A stretch of DNA of 64,000 nt. Source: JBGAHD01 sp044226395 (GTDB taxonomy: Bacteria; Pseudomonadota; Gammaproteobacteria; Xanthomonadales; Ahniellaceae). Shown here in pieces: positions 55,796 to 64,000 of the stretch (its first letter is position 1; every line of letters starts with the position of its first letter). Both the position numbers and the translations under genes were made by a program. Location of the stretch: contig JBGAHD010000001.1 of assembly GCA_044226395.1 (NCBI GenBank), positions 620,001-684,000 on the forward strand. The letters are read 5' to 3'. The notes beneath the pieces were generated by a model. It was not told the origin of the DNA and made no database searches. It was given only the letters and a program-made list of their open reading frames with translations.

Positions 55796-55827
55796 GGCGG
55801 GGCTGGTCCTGGTAGGGCCGCCCCGCC
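55796..55827 (+). terminator. GC-rich hairpin after the SRPBCC gene
   Basis: Arms GGCGGGGC and GCCCCGCC around a 16-nt loop, 14 bp after the stop at 55782. May separate the ArsR-SRPBCC unit from the YciI-sigma unit. Confidence 0.45.
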
Positions 55828-55983
55828 CTGCTCTCGCGCGCTTCGAAAACCACACTGTGCGTCGACGCGTCGTGACATGGGGCGAAAAAGATCCCCGAGT
55901 GCCTGTCGAAATCCCGCTTATCCGTTCGACTCTCCTATGATCCGTGCCCAAGGCGCGGTGAATTCCCCATCAGGAGCGCGATC

Positions 55984-56349
55984 ATGAAGTACTTGTGTCT
56001 GCTGTACGGCAATCAGGAAAAGGTCTCGAAGCTGTCGAAGGACGAATTCGCGAAGATCGTCGAGAAGTGCAAAGTTCACGACGAGGCTTTGCGCCGCACC
56101 GGCGCCGTGCTCTCGGTCGAATCCCTCGAATGGGACGTCACCACGGTTCGCCCACAAAACGGCAAGCCAACCGTCGTCGATGGCCCCTTCGTCGAGACGC
56201 GCGATGTCGCCGGCAGTTTCATGGTCATCGAAGCGCGCGACCTCAACGACGCCATCCGCATCGCCTCACTGCACCCGGCGGCGAACATGGGCGAAGACCT
56301 GGGTTGGGGCATCGAGATTCGCCCGATCGCGGATGGCTGCCATCAGTAG
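55984..56349 (+). CDS. YCII-related (DGPF) protein linked to ECF42-type sigma factor
   Basis: 121 aa with AGGAGCGATC before the ATG. MKYLCLLYGNQEKVSKLSKDEF start, VVDGPFVETRDVAGSFMVIEARDLNDAIRIASLHPAANMG and IEIRPIAD end are typical of the YCII/DGPF partners of ECF42. The sigma gene begins within its last 17 bp. The role (ligand sensor, enzyme or sigma modulator) is not established for the family. Confidence 0.9.
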   Translation: MKYLCLLYGNQEKVSKLSKDEFAKIVEKCKVHDEALRRTGAVLSVESLEWDVTTVRPQNGKPTVVDGPFVETRDVAGSFMVIEARDLNDAIRIASLHPAANMGEDLGWGIEIRPIADGCHQ

Positions 56350-57613
56350 CGACGCGAAGCCCAGCGTAGTGAACCCTAACGACGCGCGGGAGCGGATCGA
56401 GGCGGTCTACCGCCTCGAATCCCGCCGCGTACTCGCCACGCTGATTCGACTCCTCGGCGGTTTCGATATCGCCGAGGAAGCCCTGCACGAAGCCTTCACC
56501 GCCGCACTCGATCAATGGCCGCGCGAAGGCATTCCCGACAATCCGCGCGCGTGGCTCGTCGCCGCAGGTCGCTTCCGCGGCATCGATGCACTTCGTCGCC
56601 GCAAGTTGCACGCGGCCGCCGTGGACGCGATGACGGAACCCGTCGCGCCCCACTGGCCACCGCCCCACTACGAACCCATCGATGACATCACCGACGATCG
56701 CCTGCGCCTGGTCTTCACCTGCTGCCGCCCCGAATTGCCCGCCGACGCACGAATCGCGCTGACCCTGCGCGAAGTCTGCGGCCTCACTACCGAAGAGATC
56801 GCGCGCGCCTACCTCACCCGACCTCCCACCATCGCGCAGCGCATCGTGCGCGCCAAGCAACGCATTCGCGACGAGCGCATTCCCTACGAAGTGCCCGGGC
56901 CCGCCGAACTTCCCGCCCGCCGCGACGCCGTGCTGCGCGTGATCTACCTCGTCTTCAACGAAGGCTACAGCGCCTCGCAAGGCCAGGAGCGCGTACGCGC
57001 GAATCTCTGCGACGAAGCCATCCGCCTCGCGCGCCTCATCGTCGAACTGATGCCCGACGCCGAGACTGAAGGCTTGCTCGCATTGCTGTTGCTCCAGGAT
57101 GCGCGTCGTGATGCTCGCACCACGACATCGGGCGATCTCGTGCTGCTCGCGGACCAAGACCGCGCGCTTTGGAATCAAGAACGCATCGCCGAAGGCACGG
57201 CCCTCGTCGAACGCGCGCTCAAACGCGGCTCCGCCGGACCCTACGCGCTACAAGCCGCCATCGCGGCGGTGCATGCCGAGAGCCCCGATCAAGCCAGCAC
57301 GGATTGGGCGCAGATCGTGGCGCTTTACGATGTGCTGATACGCCTCGATCCTTCGCCCGTCGCTCGACTCGCGCGCGCCATCGCGATCGCCGAACGCGAT
57401 GGCGCTGCCGAAGGACTCGCGCTCATCGACGCGATCCTCGAAGAAGAAGTACTCACGGCGTATCTCCCCGCGCATTCGGCGCGAGCGGAACTCTGCCGCC
57501 GATTGGCACGAAACGATGAGGCACTGGCTTCGTATCGACGCGCCTTGGAACTCGCGCAACAGGAGCCGGAGCGACGGTTTCTACTCATCCGTATCGAGGA
57601 GATGCAGCGCTAG
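56333..57613 (+). CDS. ECF42-type RNA polymerase sigma factor with C-terminal TPR-like extension
   Basis: 426 aa from ATG 56333 (alternative GTG 56369). Region 2 (AVYRLESRRVLATLIRLLGGFDIAEEALHEAFTAALDQWPREGIPDNPRAWLVAAGRFRGIDALRR) and region 4 (LTLREVCGLTTEEIARAYLTRPPTIAQRIVRAKQRIRD) are clear. The long C-terminal part (about 190-420: VLRVIYLVFNEGYSAS, LCDEAIRLARLIVELMPDAETEGLLALLLLQDARRDAR, TPR-like helices) is the hallmark of ECF42, which lacks an anti-sigma and uses this extension for control. Overlaps the upstream YCII gene by 17 bp. Confidence 0.92.
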   Translation: MAAISSDAKPSVVNPNDARERIEAVYRLESRRVLATLIRLLGGFDIAEEALHEAFTAALDQWPREGIPDNPRAWLVAAGRFRGIDALRRRKLHAAAVDAMTEPVAPHWPPPHYEPIDDITDDRLRLVFTCCRPELPADARIALTLREVCGLTTEEIARAYLTRPPTIAQRIVRAKQRIRDERIPYEVPGPAELPARRDAVLRVIYLVFNEGYSASQGQERVRANLCDEAIRLARLIVELMPDAETEGLLALLLLQDARRDARTTTSGDLVLLADQDRALWNQERIAEGTALVERALKRGSAGPYALQAAIAAVHAESPDQASTDWAQIVALYDVLIRLDPSPVARLARAIAIAERDGAAEGLALIDAILEEEVLTAYLPAHSARAELCRRLARNDEALASYRRALELAQQEPERRFLLIRIEEMQR

Positions 57614-57698
57614 GCGCACGATCAGTCCGATTTGGAGATACAGACCACCTTCTCGGCAAGCACAAACGAACGAACGAGAAGCGGTGAATCAGCGACCA

Positions 57699-58100
57699 CT
57701 ACTCCATCGTGATCTCCACCTTGCCGACCTGTCCACTCCGCGCGATCTGATGTACCACCCAATCGAGGTAGGGCTGCGTGAAGCAAACACTCTTGGTGTT
57801 CGAAAGGGCCATCCCCACTTCGCCCTCATGCGGTTGATAGATGCCGATGACCTTCTTCTCGGCCAGAAGGCTCCGCGCTTCGGACAAGGAGATCCGCCGA
57901 CACCGCTCCATGTCAGGCATTGTGGGCGGGTATTCCAGCACCCACTCTTCGCTGTTCTCCGCGTCTTGTTGGGGCACCGGTTTGGAAGCCACTGGTTTGG
58001 TCTTCGAGACCGGCAGGCTGAGGACTATCGCGGCGCCAGACAGCACACTGAGAATGGCCGCCAGGACGGCCACTCGCCAGGGATTGAGCGCACGCTTCAT
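57699..58100 (-). CDS. Small hypothetical membrane-anchored protein
   Basis: 133 aa from ATG 58100. One N-terminal hydrophobic helix (about 9-30: WRVAVLAAILSVLSGAAIVLSLPV), then a soluble domain with WVLEYPPTMPDMERCRRISLSEARSLLAEKKVIGIYQPHEGEVGMALSNTKSVCFTQPYLDWVVHQI. The pattern suggests a periplasmic domain on a signal anchor. No family recognised. Confidence 0.6.
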   Translation of the reverse strand: MKRALNPWRVAVLAAILSVLSGAAIVLSLPVSKTKPVASKPVPQQDAENSEEWVLEYPPTMPDMERCRRISLSEARSLLAEKKVIGIYQPHEGEVGMALSNTKSVCFTQPYLDWVVHQIARSGQVGKVEITME

Positions 58101-58116
58101 TCTCAGGACTTCCTGT

Positions 58117-58572
58117 TCACGATGACGCAAGCCTCGTTTCGCGCCACTTCCACACTACGCCATCTTCCGGATGTTCGACCGAGCCGATGCATTCGAAACC
58201 AAGCTTCGCGAGGATGGTCGTCGATGCGCCATGCTGAGGCAAGGTGTGGGCGATGAGCACCTGTTGGCCCTGATGCGGGCCAGCAAGTCGAATCAACTCG
58301 CGCGCCATCGCCGTCGCCACGCCCTTCCCTTCGTGGCCCGGAAAGGTGAAATACGCAATCTCCGCCTCGCCGTCGGCCGGTGGGCCGGTGAAGCCGCACG
58401 TGCCAACGATTTCGCCTTCGTGCTCGGCGAGGTAACAGATCCAAGGCGGCTTGAATCCTCTTCTGCCATAGAGCGCATGCACCGATTGCACGGTCTGCGA
58501 GATTAATTCGGATTTCGCGCAGGCTTCGGCGAGCGGGATCGACAACTCACGATCAATACCATGCAAAAGCAA
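58117..58572 (-). CDS. GNAT family N-acetyltransferase, TTG start
   Basis: 151 aa. EGEIVGTCGFTGPPADGEAEIAYFTFPGHEGKGVATAMARELIRLA is the acetyl-CoA-binding block (H-E-G-K-G-x-A), followed by LIAHTLPQHGASTTILAKLGFECIG. The start is TTG (58572), supported by GAGGTGAGACA immediately upstream. Acetylates an unknown amine. Ends 16 bp before the small membrane-anchored gene on the same strand. Confidence 0.88.
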   Translation of the reverse strand: MLLHGIDRELSIPLAEACAKSELISQTVQSVHALYGRRGFKPPWICYLAEHEGEIVGTCGFTGPPADGEAEIAYFTFPGHEGKGVATAMARELIRLAGPHQGQQVLIAHTLPQHGASTTILAKLGFECIGSVEHPEDGVVWKWRETRLASS

Positions 58573-58667
58573 TGTCTCACCTCAGTGTCTTCAATAGAAT
58601 TGAGTCGCCCGATTTCAGCCCATCTTCCGGAACATCGTGAGCAAGGACGGTTCCGCTTGGGATGCTT

Positions 58668-59078
58668 CTACCCTTCGATCGCCTTTCGCAGGCGCTCGAT
58701 GGAAGCAAGCCAAGCGTCGATATCTTCACTGTCTTGCCACAACTCCAGAAGTTCCGAATTCTCGGAGACCACCCGTTGAAGCGCTTGCCGTGCCTTGCCG
58801 AGCAGCGCCGGGCTGGGCTTCAACTTGACCCTTCGCACCCACTGTTCCATCTTCTCGGTATAGGTATCGTGTTGCGTCCCTTTGCCGAGTAGATGCGCAA
58901 TCACCTCGATCGCAGCTATGGCGATTTCGGCGTCGCCGGCATCGAGATACTCGACGCCATTGCGCAGCGCCTCGTCGATGGCCTCTTCCACCAGCGACAG
59001 ATCGGCAACTTCTTCAAGTTCGTAGGCCCAATCGTTCGCCCCGTCGTTGCCGAACGGCTCGTGCGACCACGTTCCCAT
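58668..59078 (-). CDS. DUF4259-like small protein
   Basis: 136 aa from ATG 59078 with GGAGGAACGAGG upstream. MGTWSHEPFGNDGANDWAYELE is the characteristic DUF4259 start (G-W/x-G-x-x-x-F-x-NDxAxDWxxEL). The rest is helical (ALRNGVEYLDAGDAEIAIAAIEVIAHLLG). Cytoplasmic; function unknown, with some immunity-protein use reported for similar folds. Confidence 0.8.
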   Translation of the reverse strand: MGTWSHEPFGNDGANDWAYELEEVADLSLVEEAIDEALRNGVEYLDAGDAEIAIAAIEVIAHLLGKGTQHDTYTEKMEQWVRRVKLKPSPALLGKARQALQRVVSENSELLELWQDSEDIDAWLASIERLRKAIEG

Positions 59079-59175
59079 CCTCGTTCCTCCTAGCGATTGG
59101 CATTGAGCGCATTTTCCATCGCGAAACACACTGCGATCGCAATCTCAATGCGCGGCGTCAGCGAAACTTGTTCGA

Positions 59176-60186
59176 TTACCCGGCGGTTGGCAGCGGCGCC
59201 GCCGGATCCACCAATCCCGCCGCGCGCAAATCGCGCCAGAACTGCGCGGGAACAACTTCATTGAGCGCCGCCGTGTCCTCGGCGATGCGCTGCGGGCGGC
59301 TCGCGCCGGGAATGACCGCAGCGACCGCGGGGTTGGCGAGCGCGAACTGCAGGCCGGCGGCTTTCATGCTGATGCCGTGACGGTCGGCCAGTGTCTTGAT
59401 GCGCGCGACCTTGTCGAGGATGGCCGGCGTGGCCGGCGCGTATTCGAAGTTGGGGCCGCCCACGAGCGCGCCGGAACTGTAAGGTCCACCGACAACAATG
59501 CCCAGACCGCGTTCGGCGACTTTGGGCATGAGTCGCTGCAGGGCGCGGCCATGATCGAGCAAGGTGTATCGCCCGGCAAGCAATGAACCATCGGGGCGCG
59601 GTCCGTCGAGATCGAGCAGCAGTTCCACGGCTTCGACGCGATTCACGCCCAGGCCCCAGGCCTTGATCACGCCTTCGTCGCGCAGGCGATCGAGTACGCG
59701 GAAGGCGCCCTTGCGGGCTTCCTCGAACTTCGCCAACCACTCGTCGCCGTAGAAATCCTGCGCGACATCGTGCACCCACACGATGTCGATGCGATCGGTC
59801 TTGAGGCGCTTGAGGCTGTCCTCGATCGAACGCAGGGTCGCGTCGGCGGAATAGTCGTTGATGACTTTGTTCGGCCGACCATGCGCGAACACCGCGCCCT
59901 TCTCGCCATTGTCGCGCGGGCCCTGTTCCACTTCATCGAGGACCACGCGGCCAACCTTGGTCGCGATGACATAGGCATCGCGCGGCTTGCCCTGCAGCGC
60001 CTCGCCCATGCGAATCTCGGCGAGCCCCGCGCCGTAGAACGGTGCATTGTCGAAGAAGCGAATGCCGTCGTTCCACGCCGCCTCGACGGTCGCGAGCGCT
60101 TCGTCTTCGGGAATCGCGCGGAACATATTGCCGAGCGGCGCGGCGCCGAAGCCGAGTTTGCTGGGAAGGATGTCCTTGAGTGCCAT
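59176..60186 (-). CDS. Aldo/keto reductase family protein
   Basis: 336 aa from ATG 60186 (AAGGACCGACC upstream). TIM-barrel AKR: LGFGAAPLGNMFRAIPEDEALATVEAAWNDGIRFFDNAPFYGAGLAE (catalytic Asp and Tyr in FDNAPFYG), IATKVGR (catalytic Lys), WVHD (catalytic His), and cofactor-end AAVIPGASRPQRIAED. Closest in pattern to D-threo-aldose/pyridoxal 4-dehydrogenase-like AKRs; NAD(P)-dependent oxidation of a sugar or aldehyde. Substrate uncertain. Confidence 0.9.
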   Translation of the reverse strand: MALKDILPSKLGFGAAPLGNMFRAIPEDEALATVEAAWNDGIRFFDNAPFYGAGLAEIRMGEALQGKPRDAYVIATKVGRVVLDEVEQGPRDNGEKGAVFAHGRPNKVINDYSADATLRSIEDSLKRLKTDRIDIVWVHDVAQDFYGDEWLAKFEEARKGAFRVLDRLRDEGVIKAWGLGVNRVEAVELLLDLDGPRPDGSLLAGRYTLLDHGRALQRLMPKVAERGLGIVVGGPYSSGALVGGPNFEYAPATPAILDKVARIKTLADRHGISMKAAGLQFALANPAVAAVIPGASRPQRIAEDTAALNEVVPAQFWRDLRAAGLVDPAAPLPTAG

Positions 60187-60346
60187 GAGGTCGGTCCTTG
60201 GGGTCGAGTCGATCGCGGCCGCGAGTGGGATAGGCAGACCGCGATCAATGAAAGGTTCGAGAGGGTGATGCGCCGACGTTTGAGTATCGCCTCGCTTCAA
60301 GACAGCAGTCCACTTGAACGCGTCATCCCGAGCCTCTCAACGAGCG

Positions 60347-60784
60347 CTACTTGTTGCCCGGCAACATCCCCAACTGGCCCATGATCGCCAAGCTATCCAT
60401 GAGATTCCAAGTTTCGACGATCAAGCCCTCGTCATCAAACCGATGAAGGTCCCAGAACGTGGTTTCGATCTTCTTGTTCGTGGGTTTGACGCCGAGCAGT
60501 TCGTGGGCATGCGTCGCGGTCGATACGCTGCGGCCCATGACCCAATCGCCTTCGGCGACGGCGTGCTCGACGACAATTTGAATGTCGGGCCATTGCTGGC
60601 GCGTGCCTTCGAAGAAGGCCCGGATGGACTGCCGACCTCTTGGGCTCGGCTTGGACATGATCTGGTGGTCGGGCGAGTAGAAGCTGACGCAGGTATCGAT
60701 GTCGTTTCGATTGAAGGCTTCCTTGGCCAGAAGGTAGTTCGACTTGTTCCAGCTCGCGATGGCGATCGCGTCGATCTTCGTCAT
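60347..60784 (-). CDS. SnoaL-like ester cyclase/polyketide-cyclase-fold protein
   Basis: 145 aa from ATG 60784 with GAAGGAATCAACG upstream. NTF2-like SnoaL pattern: NRNDIDTCVSFYSPDHQIMSKPSPRGRQSIRAFFEGTRQQWPDIQIVVEHAVAEGDWVMGR, then KIETTFWDLHRFDDEGLIVETWNLMD. In secondary metabolism these fold polyketides, but stand-alone bacterial copies often have no known substrate. Same strand as the AKR gene. Confidence 0.88.
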   Translation of the reverse strand: MTKIDAIAIASWNKSNYLLAKEAFNRNDIDTCVSFYSPDHQIMSKPSPRGRQSIRAFFEGTRQQWPDIQIVVEHAVAEGDWVMGRSVSTATHAHELLGVKPTNKKIETTFWDLHRFDDEGLIVETWNLMDSLAIMGQLGMLPGNK

Positions 60785-61104
60785 CGTTGATTCCTTCACC
60801 GTGGTTCGCTTCGGAAGGCTGGTACGGCAATCGACGCGTGGGCCTTGGCCCGCCGCGATCCTCGTGCGCACTGCCCCGCGTACTTCGCAAGGCGCCTGGG
60901 AAGGCGCTGCTCGAAGTGCGTTCGATTGAACCACCCGATGCGATCGGTGCCAAGTAGTCAGCAGTCGGCTTTCGCGAATGTCCAGTGAGGAAGCAAGATG
61001 TGGTGGCACTGACACTGGCGCTTCCCGGCCCGATTCAGCAAGGGTCGGAGTCACCAGGGACTGACGAGACGCACCACGAGGTGATCGGCAATTGCGCTAC
61101 CGCG
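60785..61104. other. Intergenic region
   Basis: About 320 bp between the SnoaL-like start and the ion-channel end. Short ORFs here are not convincing. Nothing else recognised. Confidence 0.4.
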
Positions 61105-61962
61105 CTACTGCGAAGCGGCACCGCTCGGTCGCGGCGAGTTCAAGCCGACGCTAGCCAACTCCCGACGCAGTGCGGCGATCTCCTCGCGAAGGGCGGCAAA
61201 TTCTTCTGACGACGCGGGAGTCGCGGCACTCGCGCGCGAACCGACGGCGGGATCTTCCATGGCTTTGACGATCAGCGCGATGAACAGGTTCAACACGGTG
61301 AACGTAGCCAGCAGAATGAAGACGATGAAGAACAGCCAGGCCGCCGGGTAACGCTCCATGACCGTGCGCGCGATCTCGGCCCAGGCTTCGAGGGTCATGA
61401 TCTGGAACAGCGTGAACATCGATGTCCAGAGACTGCCGAACCAGTGGGGAAACTCCGCGCCGAACAACTTGGTCGCCACCACCGCAAACACGTAGAAGAA
61501 GATCACCAGCAGCAACGCGATGGCGCCCATGCCCGGCAGAGCGCGCGCCAGCGCCTCGACCACCGCGCGAAGTCGCGGCACCAAGGACACCAGTCGCAGA
61601 ATACGCAGCACGCGCAGCGCGCGAAACACCGCCAGCGGACCCGCCGAGGGCACCAGCGCGATGACGATGACCGCGAGATCGAAGAGATTCCAGCCGCTGC
61701 GCAGAAAGCGTCGCCCCTGCGCCAACAACTTCAAGCTCAGCTCGCCAACGAAGACCGCGAGCAGCGCGCGATCGACCACGGGCAGCCAGCCACCCGCCAC
61801 CGCCATGACTTCGGGCACCGTTTCCAAGCCGAGCGTGATCGAATTGACGATGACCAAGGCGATGATGACTTGCTGAAATCGCGAGGACTCGACGAAGGCG
61901 TCGAGACGCGCGCGCCAGTGCGACGCGCGCGGTTCGGGCGTGATGATTTGTTCGGTCTGCAT
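61105..61962 (-). CDS. Voltage-gated sodium-channel-type (BacNaV-like) ion channel, TLEAW filter
   Basis: 285 aa, a single six-helix subunit that would assemble as a tetramer. S1 near 31-50, S4 FRALRVLRILRLVSLVPRLRA with Arg at 114, 117, 120 and 123 for voltage sensing, S5 about 146-166, pore filter TLEAW (190-194; NaChBac has TLESW), S6 about 209-235, and a C-terminal coiled coil (about 251-275: SSEEFAALREEIAALRRELAS). Likely conducts Na+ (possibly Ca2+ or mixed). The Ser-to-Ala change in the filter sets it apart from NaChBac. Confidence 0.9.
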   Translation of the reverse strand: MQTEQIITPEPRASHWRARLDAFVESSRFQQVIIALVIVNSITLGLETVPEVMAVAGGWLPVVDRALLAVFVGELSLKLLAQGRRFLRSGWNLFDLAVIVIALVPSAGPLAVFRALRVLRILRLVSLVPRLRAVVEALARALPGMGAIALLLVIFFYVFAVVATKLFGAEFPHWFGSLWTSMFTLFQIMTLEAWAEIARTVMERYPAAWLFFIVFILLATFTVLNLFIALIVKAMEDPAVGSRASAATPASSEEFAALREEIAALRRELASVGLNSPRPSGAASQ

Positions 61963-62099
61963 ATCAATTCAGGCGAAGAAGCCCAGCGATGGTTGCGGCC
62001 AATGAAGCGAGGCCAGGACCCGCGATGACGCGCTGCTCTCGTCACGGGACATCGTGTTCAAAAAGTGGCTTCGCACTTCACTCGCGTAGCCGCCACTAA

Positions 62100-63164
62100 T
62101 CATGGCCCTGCCTCACGCGCATTCGCTTCGCCGCCGACGTTCGCGCCCAACGCTTTGCCAGCGACGGAGTCCCGCGTGCGGTACAGCGAATACAGAATGC
62201 CCGCCGCCAACACTCCAATCGTCACACTCAACGAAATCCACGCCGGCATCTTACCGATGATATTCACCGCGAAGATCTTGCCGCCGATGAAGATCAACAC
62301 CACCGCCAGCGCGTACTTGAGGTACTTGAAACGCTCGATCATCGCCGCCAGCGCGAAATAGAGCGCGCGCAAACCGAGAATGGCGAAGATGTTCGAGGTG
62401 TAAACGATGAACGGATCCTGCGTGATGGCGAAGATCGCCGGCACCGAGTCGACCGCGAAGATCAGATCCACGAACTCGATCAGCACCAGCGCCAACAGCA
62501 GCGGCGTGGCCCACCACACCAAGGGCGCGCCGGGGCGCGTGGACGGTGGCCCACCCTTCACTTCGGGCGCCGGCAACTTGACCCAGAATCGATTGCCATG
62601 CGGCGCGTCGGTCACGCGCAAGCGCGCGCGCAGCCAGCGCAGCACGCCGTTGTTGGCGATGTCGAACTGCTGGTTGGCCATCACCAGCATCTTGATGCCG
62701 GTCAGCACCAGGAAGGCGCCGAACAGATACAGCACCCACGAGAACTGCGTGACCAGCGCGGTTCCCAGGCCGATCATGATGGCGCGCAACACGATGACGC
62801 CGAGCACGCCCCAGAACAGCACGCGGTGCTGATACTGGAGCGGCACGGCGAAGAACGCGAACAGCATGGCGATGACGAACACGTTGTCCATCGCCAGGGT
62901 TTTCTCGACCAGGAAGCCGGTCACGTACTGCATGCCGGACTCATCGCCCAGGTACCACCACACCCAGGCGCCGAAGACGAGGCCCATGCCGATGTAACCG
63001 GCCGACAGCCACAGGCTCTCCTTCGCCTCGATGACGTAGTCATCCTTGTGCAGCACCCCCAGATCGAACGCCAGGAGTGCCACGACGATGCCCATGAACA
63101 TCAACCACAGCCAGACCGCCTTGCCGAGAAAATCCTGGTTCAGAAACTCGATCAACGCGTCCAT
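62100..63164 (-). CDS. TerC family integral membrane protein
   Basis: 354 aa from ATG 63164 (a GTG immediately upstream is an alternative). Multiple membrane helices with TerC signatures: LAFDLGVLHKDDYVI, GFLVEKTLAMDNVFVIAMLF (acidic metal-binding residues), and IEFVDLIFAVDSVPAIFAITQDPFIVYTSNIFAILGLRALYFAL. The family (Alx/TerC) is linked to Mn2+ export, pH response and metalation of exported proteins. Sits beside the RaiA/HPF gene on the same strand. Confidence 0.93.
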   Translation of the reverse strand: MDALIEFLNQDFLGKAVWLWLMFMGIVVALLAFDLGVLHKDDYVIEAKESLWLSAGYIGMGLVFGAWVWWYLGDESGMQYVTGFLVEKTLAMDNVFVIAMLFAFFAVPLQYQHRVLFWGVLGVIVLRAIMIGLGTALVTQFSWVLYLFGAFLVLTGIKMLVMANQQFDIANNGVLRWLRARLRVTDAPHGNRFWVKLPAPEVKGGPPSTRPGAPLVWWATPLLLALVLIEFVDLIFAVDSVPAIFAITQDPFIVYTSNIFAILGLRALYFALAAMIERFKYLKYALAVVLIFIGGKIFAVNIIGKMPAWISLSVTIGVLAAGILYSLYRTRDSVAGKALGANVGGEANAREAGP

Positions 63165-63180
63165 CACCGCTCCCGATCAA

Positions 63181-63519
63181 TCAGGCGTAGACATCACCCG
63201 TGTGCGCGCGACGTCGCAGCGAACGCGAGCGACGCTGGCTCGAGCCCAAGGCGCGGCGCAACTTGTCGAAGGCTGCGGGAATGGCGCGGTAGAGATCCGA
63301 GTCCATGTCCGTGGCGACCAGCATGCGTCGTTCGCGACTCAACTGCAGCGTGACCAGACAGCCCTTGTCGATGCCGCCGCGGGTGCCGTTGACGTCGAAC
63401 AAGCGCACTTGCAGGCGATGAGCGCCTTCCAGTTCGCTGAGCCTCGCCGTCTCTCGCCGGATCGCCGCGTGAATGGCCTCGGTCAGCACGAAACCCCTAC
63501 CCTGCACGTCGATATTCAT
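63181..63519 (-). CDS. HPF/RaiA-family ribosome hibernation-type protein
   Basis: 112 aa from ATG 63519 with GGAGGAAAGCATC upstream. MNIDVQGRGFVLTEAIHAAIRRETARL start, RLFDVNGTRGGIDKGCLVTLQLSRERRMLVATDMDSDLYRAIPAAFDKLRRAL is the S30AE/HPF fold, and the tail is very basic (RRSRSLRRRAHTG). Binds the 30S subunit to promote dormancy. The RG-x-D-K-x-C and SDLYRAI pattern is of the short RaiA-like subgroup next to TerC/LysR genes in Xanthomonads. Confidence 0.85.
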   Translation of the reverse strand: MNIDVQGRGFVLTEAIHAAIRRETARLSELEGAHRLQVRLFDVNGTRGGIDKGCLVTLQLSRERRMLVATDMDSDLYRAIPAAFDKLRRALGSSQRRSRSLRRRAHTGDVYA

Positions 63520-63619
63520 GATGCTTTCCTCCGTCGGGTTGCCACTGAGCCCGAGTCTGGGGTTGGCCTTCCTCAGAAAAAAGCAGAAACTTCCGCAAAC
63601 CAACCTCTGGAAAAACCTG

Positions 63620-64000
63620 ATGAAAGGCAAACGCCCTCTTAACTTCAAGCATCTGCGCTACTTCGCCGAGGTGGCGCGGCGCGGGTCGGTCTCCGCCGCC
63701 GCGCGCGCGTTGTTCCTCACGCCACAGACCGTGAGCGGTCAGCTGCAGGAACTGGAATCGGCCATCGGCCAGCCGCTGTTCGATCGCGTCGGCCGACGCA
63801 TGGTGCTGACCCACGCGGGCGAAACCGCGATGGACTATGCCAAGGCCATCTTCGCCCTGGGCGAGGAATTGCGCACCGTGCTCCAAGGCGGCGCGCGCGC
63901 GCGATCGGTCACCTTGCGCGTGGGCATCACCGACAGCGTGGCCAAGTTGCAAACGCTGTCGATCTTGCGACCCGTCATCGACAGCCATCGCCATCAACTG
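63620..64000 (+). CDS. LysR-family regulator, NhaR-like, N-terminal part
   Basis: 127 codons from ATG 63620 to the window edge, no stop. MKGKRPLNFKHLRYFAEVAR, GSVSAAARALFLTPQTVSGQLQELESAIGQPLFDRVGRRMVLTHAGE is a full LysR winged helix, and the NF-K-HLRYF start resembles NhaR, the sodium/pH-responsive activator. The effector-binding domain begins (VTLRVGITDSVAKLQTLSIL). Divergent from the RaiA gene; possible link to the Na+ channel and TerC nearby. Confidence 0.85.
   Translation, partial: MKGKRPLNFKHLRYFAEVARRGSVSAAARALFLTPQTVSGQLQELESAIGQPLFDRVGRRMVLTHAGETAMDYAKAIFALGEELRTVLQGGARARSVTLRVGITDSVAKLQTLSILRPVIDSHRHQL

Overview
The window reads as ordinary chromosome of a GC-rich gammaproteobacterium, most likely of the order Lysobacterales/Xanthomonadales (Rhodanobacteraceae- or Ahniella-like). 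This is inferred from gene content (YajQ, the NhaR-like/RaiA/TerC neighbourhood, an ECF sigma/Ser-Thr kinase pair, many PPC/DUF11-type secreted proteins) and from the recurring DGFE terminal motif, which I associate with this order. I see no rRNA, tRNA, CRISPR array, prophage or insertion sequence. Coding density is high, and the strong GC bias produces many long antisense shadow ORFs.

Layout. 1-2.8 kb: partial N-formylglutamate amidohydrolase divergent from an RpiR regulator, then cupin, SET-domain and DDAH-like genes. 2.9-5.5 kb: a two-gene operon of secreted proteins (metallophosphoesterase, parallel beta-helix protein). 6.2-16.2 kb: an M1 aminopeptidase and a tandem array of three large paralogous secreted proteins (PPC + P domain + MAM-like + DUF11, no protease domain), each ending in SDGFE. 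16.3-27 kb: radical SAM, YajQ, DJ-1/PfpI, DEAD-box helicase, membrane protein, YciI, another DGFE protein, GNAT, HDOD. 27-36.6 kb: ECF sigma/TPR-kinase pair, alpha/beta hydrolase + HAD phosphatase, a pepsin-like (A1) aspartic protease homologue, and a propeller-Y_Y_Y-GGDEF sensor. 36.8-44.7 kb: a small protein coupled to a Cys-rich secreted protein, NTF2-like, DUF4394 protein, an AraC/Ohr/chloroperoxidase locus and an overlapping AraC-VOC-membrane operon. 44.9-54.8 kb: PQQ-type propeller, CocE-like hydrolase, VIT transporter, baeRF-like protein, GST, PPK2, YciI, ankyrin-like membrane protein. 54.9-57.6 kb: ArsR-SRPBCC-YciI-ECF42-type sigma cluster with a perfect operator over the ArsR start. 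57.7-64 kb: small proteins, aldo/keto reductase, SnoaL-like protein, a bacterial NaV-type channel, TerC, RaiA/HPF and a truncated LysR (NhaR-like) gene.

The most notable signals are: (i) the D-G/D-F-E motif at or near a terminus of seven Sec-exported proteins and absent from the other exported proteins here; (ii) the cytoplasmic pepsin homologue; (iii) the triplicated protease-less PPC/P-domain proteins, two of which share a spaced upstream element; (iv) an apparently leaderless, operator-embedded ArsR start; (v) a NaV-type channel with a TLEAW filter. Nothing was searched against databases. Family names come from motif recognition in the translated sequence.
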